Assembly: GCA_024276295.1 (NCBI GenBank)
Contig: JAJRXN010000188.1
Location: 1-10,295, forward strand
Length of the DNA: 10,295 bases
Direction of reading: 5' to 3'
From: Acidobacteriota bacterium
GTDB lineage: Bacteria > Acidobacteriota > Polarisedimenticolia > J045
Shown here: in pieces, positions 6,461 through 10,295 of the stretch
How the letters are laid out: each line of letters opens with the position of its first letter
Numbering within the stretch: the first letter of the stretch is position 1
Position numbers and translations under genes: made by a program
Notes under the pieces: generated by a model
What the model was told of the DNA's origin: nothing
The model's database searches: none
The model's input: only the letters and a program-made list of their open reading frames with translations

Positions 6461-8865
6461 CGCAGCGACCGCGTCACCAGGTTGATCACGAAGCGGGAGT
6501 CTTCCGCATCCCGCGCCGGCTCGATGACGACCCGGTAGGCCGGAGCCTTCTGCGCGTCGCCCGGCACCACGAGCAGGACCCGCCGCGGACCGCCCTGCTC
6601 GGTGTGCAGGTCCGCGACGAGGATCGTCGCCGTCCTGCGCCGGCGGTGGACTTTCCAGGCGTCGCCCGGCACGCCGAGAGCGGCGGCAGCCTGGCGCTTG
6701 CGACCGTCGATCGACCCGGAAGCCGCCGGAGGGAGGCGTTCGACGCGCACCGTGCTCCCGTCCGCCCGCCTGAGAGTGACCGGGAATCCCTCGACCGACT
6801 CGCTGCTGATCGCGACGCGGAAATCCCTCGGTACGGCCAGCTCGAGGTGCTCGGCGATCAGCACGCCGGCCCGCGGGTCGGCGAGCGAAGGCGACGCGAT
6901 CCGCCGGAACTCGACTGCGCGCCGGTCCGACAGATCGAACGGAGCGGGAAGCGGGGGGCGCTGCTCCGGGCGAACGGTCAGCGCGATCCACGACAGCGAG
7001 GGGCTCGACGCACCGCGGACGACCGGCAGCGCGATCAGGACCGCATCGTCACCGACGCGCAGTCCGTAGACGAGCCACCGGCCCCGGAACGCCACGCCCT
7101 GGAACAGCGCCACGAGCCCGCCGTCGGCCGTGCGGGCCCGGGAGAGCACCGCGTCGAGCGGCGCGCTCGAAGAAAGCATCGCACCGGGGTCGCTCGGTGG
7201 GGCGAGTCGCGCCGGGTCGTCCCGCCATCCGGCGAACGCGGCGTGTCCGCCCTCGATCACGTCGACCCAGCCGGCCCAGTCGGCATCCCCCACGACCACC
7301 TCGTGTCCCTGGAGATCGGAAAACCGCCCCCGGAACCAGAGTTCGCTCGACAGTGGCGTCTTCGGGTCGCGGAATCCGCTGCGCTGCCGGGCGACGACGA
7401 ATCCGGGAGGAAAATCGATGCGGATCCCGCCGAGCTTCCGGCTCACCCAGGGCTGCTCCCGCTCGTCGTGGAGCGAAGGGGAGCGCCACGCCGCGGGAAC
7501 GGGGAGGGCCCAGGCCGCGGAGCCGGCAGGGGGCGGCCGTCCGGCGGGTTCCACCGAGCGCACGATCGAGGCGATCTCCTCGTCGACCGCCTCGCGGCAC
7601 GGCTCGCCGCAACCGGCCGAACCTGCCAGTGCCAGCAGGACGATGCGCCAGGCACGACCACTCTCCCGCGGCCGGGAGAGGACCCACGCATCGATCCGCG
7701 CCGTCCCCTCGGCTCCGACGACGATCTCCAGCGCCACCCGGGCGCACGTCAGCGCCGGGGGGCCGTCCTGGCAGGGGACGGCGGGAGCGAGCGAGGTGGC
7801 GTCGCGATGAGCCAGTCGGCTCGCCAGGGCCGCGGACAGCTCAGCGCCGCCGGTCGCGAGCGCCGGGTCCAGTCCGGAGTACACCGCCACCTGGCTGTCG
7901 CCGGGAAAGCGGCGGAGCACGAGCAGCGGAGCGGACCGCGCCCCGTCACCGAGTTCGACACGGACCCAGCGCGGGCCGGCGGCAAGGCGGCCCCACGGGT
8001 GATCATGGCGCCTCGAACGGCCGATGCGGAGCAGCTCCCTGAGCCGCTCCGCGGCATCGCTTTCGCCGACACCCCGTGCCAGCAGAACCTCGGCCATGCC
8101 GAACAGCGCCGCGTACTCCTCCTCGCGCGAGAACCGCGCCTCGGTGCCGAGCCTCAGCGCGAGCCGCTGCGCCGCCGGCGCCAGCGCGTCCTCCCGGGCT
8201 CTGATCTCCCGCGCCTCCCGCTCGGCGCCCAGTTCGTCGTGGATGCGCGCCGCAGCGTTCCACAGGCCGTGGCGCAGGAAGTCGTTCGCGATCCGGCGCA
8301 GGGTCGCTTCCCGCTCCGCCCCGAACGCCAGCGCGCGCTCTTCCCAGCCGATCGCGAGGAGCAGGTCGCCACGTGCGCGACGGGCCGCGGCGGCGCGCAT
8401 GAACGCGGCTGCCGACGGCGCCCCGTTGACGGCCGCGATCTCCTCGGGCGTCATTGCGGGACGATGTCCGGACTCCTCCGGGCGACAGTCGAGACGCATG
8501 GCCAGTCGCAGGTTGGTCGCCGCCCGCGACTCGAGGGGATCGATCGTCCTTGCGACCGTCGCGGCGGCCCGCGCGGCGTCGGCAAGACAGAGGTCGATGT
8601 ACGCGGCCGAGAGATTGGTCCAGGCGCCGGCGAGCAGCGGGTCCGCCGCCACCGCCCGTTCGAGCATCACGACCGCGCCGCGGGCATCGCCTGCGGCCAG
8701 CCTCGTGGTCGCATCGCGGGCGAGGTGCCGCGCCACGAGCCGACCGGGATGGATCGACTCCGCGAGCCGCGGAGCGAACGACATCGGCCGTTCCTCCGCC
8801 GCCATGCTTCCGGCCGCGCAGAACAGCGCGGCGATCACGGCGGAAGCGAACGGCGACGGCCTCAT
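6448..8865 (-). CDS. Large exported TPR protein of unknown function
   Basis: I do not recognise this 805-aa protein. It starts with a signal peptide (residues 1-22, hydrophobic core ASAVIAALF, likely cleavage near SMA|AE). The cysteine at 6 in from the core lacks a good lipobox, so a lipoprotein is less likely. Residues about 43-120 form tetratricopeptide-like helical pairs (pattern with LAAGDARGAVVMLERAVAADP and AWTNLSAAYIDL), and about 155-285 is further alpha-helical. From about residue 297 on the chain is beta-rich, with perhaps three domains (about 297-440, 480-632 and 672-803), each ending in a helix-like IASIVRSV, WIALTVR or VINLVTRSL. Cysteine pairs C365/C374 and C419/C423 could form disulfides outside the cytoplasm. 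The ATG at 8865 overlaps the kinase stop as ATGA, with a modest GGAG 4 nt upstream, so the two genes are probably co-translated. No catalytic motif is visible. Confidence 0.82.
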   Translation of the reverse strand: MRPSPFASAVIAALFCAAGSMAAEERPMSFAPRLAESIHPGRLVARHLARDATTRLAAGDARGAVVMLERAVAADPLLAGAWTNLSAAYIDLCLADAARAAATVARTIDPLESRAATNLRLAMRLDCRPEESGHRPAMTPEEIAAVNGAPSAAAFMRAAAARRARGDLLLAIGWEERALAFGAEREATLRRIANDFLRHGLWNAAARIHDELGAEREAREIRAREDALAPAAQRLALRLGTEARFSREEEYAALFGMAEVLLARGVGESDAAERLRELLRIGRSRRHDHPWGRLAAGPRWVRVELGDGARSAPLLVLRRFPGDSQVAVYSGLDPALATGGAELSAALASRLAHRDATSLAPAVPCQDGPPALTCARVALEIVVGAEGTARIDAWVLSRPRESGRAWRIVLLALAGSAGCGEPCREAVDEEIASIVRSVEPAGRPPPAGSAAWALPVPAAWRSPSLHDEREQPWVSRKLGGIRIDFPPGFVVARQRSGFRDPKTPLSSELWFRGRFSDLQGHEVVVGDADWAGWVDVIEGGHAAFAGWRDDPARLAPPSDPGAMLSSSAPLDAVLSRARTADGGLVALFQGVAFRGRWLVYGLRVGDDAVLIALPVVRGASSPSLSWIALTVRPEQRPPLPAPFDLSDRRAVEFRRIASPSLADPRAGVLIAEHLELAVPRDFRVAISSESVEGFPVTLRRADGSTVRVERLPPAASGSIDGRKRQAAAALGVPGDAWKVHRRRRTATILVADLHTEQGGPRRVLLVVPGDAQKAPAYRVVIEPARDAEDSRFVINLVTRSLRYRR

Positions 8866-10295
8866 GGGGCTCCGGCCAGCGCCCTGAGCTTCCCGAGCAC
8901 CTCGGCTGGCGTCGGCTGCGGACGATCGGCCGCGGGAAGCCGCACGTGCAGGACGGGTGCCCCGAGAGCTTCGGCCGCTTCGGCAACGGTGCGGAGGTAT
9001 CCCGGCTGCAGGAAGTTGCCGACAACGAGGGCGGCCCGGCCCTGCTCGAGCAGCCGGCGGGCCCTGCGGGCAAGCGTGCGATAGGTCGCCTGGTTGACCG
9101 CCTCGCTGAACTGCGCGTCATCGTCGGCGCCCCCGGGGCGTGCATCTGCCGCACCGGTGATCGAAACCCGTGCCGCGGCGCTGTCGATCGGGCGCAGACC
9201 GGCTCTCCGGGCGATCCCGGCCGCCAGTCGAGCGGCAGCCGCCCGGTCCGGACCGCCGACGATCGCGAGCACCGGCGGGACGAGCCCCTCGCTCCAGTTG
9301 TCGGCGAGATCGAAAAACGCCCTCGCCGCGGCGCGCGAGCGTTCGCGCGTGGCGGCATCGACCTCCGGCGCACTCGCCGTCAGCGCCGCGATCTTCGCCC
9401 GCACCATCGCGCGATAGACGATGTAGAACGGCAGCAGATCCCGGAACGACGTGTCCTCGGACTCCTGCTCATAGGCATCGACGAGCACGCGCGCGAGGTC
9501 CGCGCGGCCCCGGTACTCGAGATCCATGGCCAGAAAGCCGATCTCGGACGCGACGTCGACCGCGCGGTAGGCGGGCGAGAACTCGATGCAGTCGTAGATC
9601 ACCGGCTCGTCACCGACAAGGCAGATGTTCGGCGAGTGAAGGTCGCCGTGCCCGTCGCGGATGCGGTCCTCTTCGATGCGCCGGGCGAACAGCTTCTCGT
9701 GCGTCTCGAGGAACGCCGCGGTGCGCGCGCGCATCGTGTGGTGCCGCTGCCGTGGGAACAGGTCCCCGACGAACGGCTCCGTCTGGTCGAAGTTCTCCAG
9801 CGCGAGCGTTCCGACGGCATCCCGCGTTCCGAAGCGGGCCACCTCCGGACCACCCGCGACCCGCCGGTGAAACGATGCCATGACACGTGCGATCCGCTCG
9901 ACGTGGTGCGCCTCGACCGCCCGGCCGGCGAGCAGCCGGTCGAGCATCCTCTCCGCCGGCAGGCGCTTCATCACGACCAGCAGCTCGTCGGCCGGCGGCG
10001 GGCTGGCCACCGGCTCGCCGACCTCGACCCCGCGGCCGGCCCGACGATGCACGGGAGCCAGTCCGAGGTAGACCTCCGGAGCCAGGCGGCGGTTGAGCCG
10101 GTGTTCCTCGCGACAGAAGCGGGCGCGCCGCTCGGGCGTCGAGAAGTCGAGAAAACCGAAGTCGACCGGCTTCTTGAGTTTCCAGGCACGGTCACCGACA
10201 AGGAACACGACGCTGATGTGCGTCTGCACGATCTCGACCGGCGCGTCGACCGATCCGGGAAGAACGCCGGGCGCTGCCAGGTCTTCGATCAGGCG
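8862..10295 (-). CDS. COG2187-type aminoglycoside phosphotransferase-like kinase with degenerate P-loop domain (5' end off window)
   Basis: The visible 477 residues run off the right edge. The reading frame stays open to the window end, and the first residues (RLIEDL..., then VEIVQTHISVVFLVGD) match the usual N-terminus of this family, so only a few codons seem to be missing. A GTG at 10229 is internal, not the start. The N-terminal two thirds are a phosphotransferase fold. KLKKPVDFGFLDF is at about 39-51. The catalytic HGDLH lies at 216-220 (nucleotides 9636-9650), and D235 in the YDCIEF motif is the metal-binding acid. The C-terminal third (about 340-477) should be a P-loop ATPase, but the expected GxxGxGK[ST] reads GGPDRAAAA, with no lysine or Ser/Thr, and the domain is short. 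The family substrate is unknown; 'aminoglycoside' reflects fold only. It is co-transcribed with the downstream exported TPR protein via an ATGA overlap. Confidence 0.88.
   Translation of the reverse strand, partial: RLIEDLAAPGVLPGSVDAPVEIVQTHISVVFLVGDRAWKLKKPVDFGFLDFSTPERRARFCREEHRLNRRLAPEVYLGLAPVHRRAGRGVEVGEPVASPPPADELLVVMKRLPAERMLDRLLAGRAVEAHHVERIARVMASFHRRVAGGPEVARFGTRDAVGTLALENFDQTEPFVGDLFPRQRHHTMRARTAAFLETHEKLFARRIEEDRIRDGHGDLHSPNICLVGDEPVIYDCIEFSPAYRAVDVASEIGFLAMDLEYRGRADLARVLVDAYEQESEDTSFRDLLPFYIVYRAMVRAKIAALTASAPEVDAATRERSRAAARAFFDLADNWSEGLVPPVLAIVGGPDRAAAARLAAGIARRAGLRPIDSAAARVSITGAADARPGGADDDAQFSEAVNQATYRTLARRARRLLEQGRAALVVGNFLQPGYLRTVAEAAEALGAPVLHVRLPAADRPQPTPAEVLGKLRALAGAP

Noticed and set aside
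5446..9084. A 1212-codon open frame on the plus strand across the cytochrome and TPR genes
   Set aside because: It overlaps genes with haem motifs, signal peptides and conserved kinase residues, and its product is Arg/Gly-rich without domains. It is a GC-driven shadow frame.
8862..10295. Antibiotic-resistance aminoglycoside kinase
   Set aside because: The protein matches the broad housekeeping COG2187-like family by its N-terminus and DCIEF motif. The fold name does not imply drug resistance, and no mobile-element context is present.
1..10295. Defence island, prophage, transposon or CRISPR array
   Set aside because: No integrase, transposase, nuclease, phage structural gene, direct-repeat array or terminal inverted repeats were seen; genes are biosynthetic, redox or unknown envelope functions.

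Overview
The window is a very GC-rich (about 70 % by eye), tightly packed bacterial segment. Shine-Dalgarno sequences, one near-consensus sigma70 promoter and a Rho-independent hairpin all point to Bacteria. Five CxxCH haem motifs in an exported protein, a kinase of the COG2187 type and an archaeal/fungal-class aspartate-semialdehyde dehydrogenase fit a Gram-negative lineage from a poorly sampled high-GC group (for example Eisenbacteria-, Krumholzibacteria- or Myxococcota-like). This placement is inference; no marker gene fixes the phylum.

Region 1 (1-3580, minus strand) is a lysine/diaminopimelate operon read asd-lysC-dapB-dapA, with dapA cut by the left edge. Junctions are extremely tight: a GTGA overlap (asd/lysC), an ATGA overlap (lysC/dapB) and a directly abutting TAG-ATG (dapB/dapA). 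The four enzymes are aspartokinase, aspartate-semialdehyde dehydrogenase, dihydrodipicolinate synthase and its reductase. Together they carry aspartate to tetrahydrodipicolinate, for lysine and peptidoglycan.

Region 2 (3581-4352) is a 100-bp divergent intergenic region followed by a plus-strand HAD phosphatase that has no Shine-Dalgarno. Region 3 (4353-4970) is a free-standing gene for a small exported Ala/Gly-rich protein of unknown function, with its own strong promoter, ideal ribosome binding site and terminator. Region 4 (4971-6460) holds an exported pentahaem c-type cytochrome.

Region 5 (6448-10295, minus strand) is a two-gene operon. It encodes a COG2187-type phosphotransferase whose C-terminal P-loop ATPase half has lost its catalytic residues (5' end off the window). 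An ATGA overlap couples it to an 805-aa exported TPR protein of unknown function. That gene converges on the cytochrome gene and overlaps it by 13 bp.

No tRNA, rRNA, CRISPR array, insertion sequence or phage gene was seen, and no gene-free stretch exceeds about 140 bp. I see no clear new defence or mobile system. The least explained parts are the small secreted protein and the pseudo-ATPase kinase/TPR pair.
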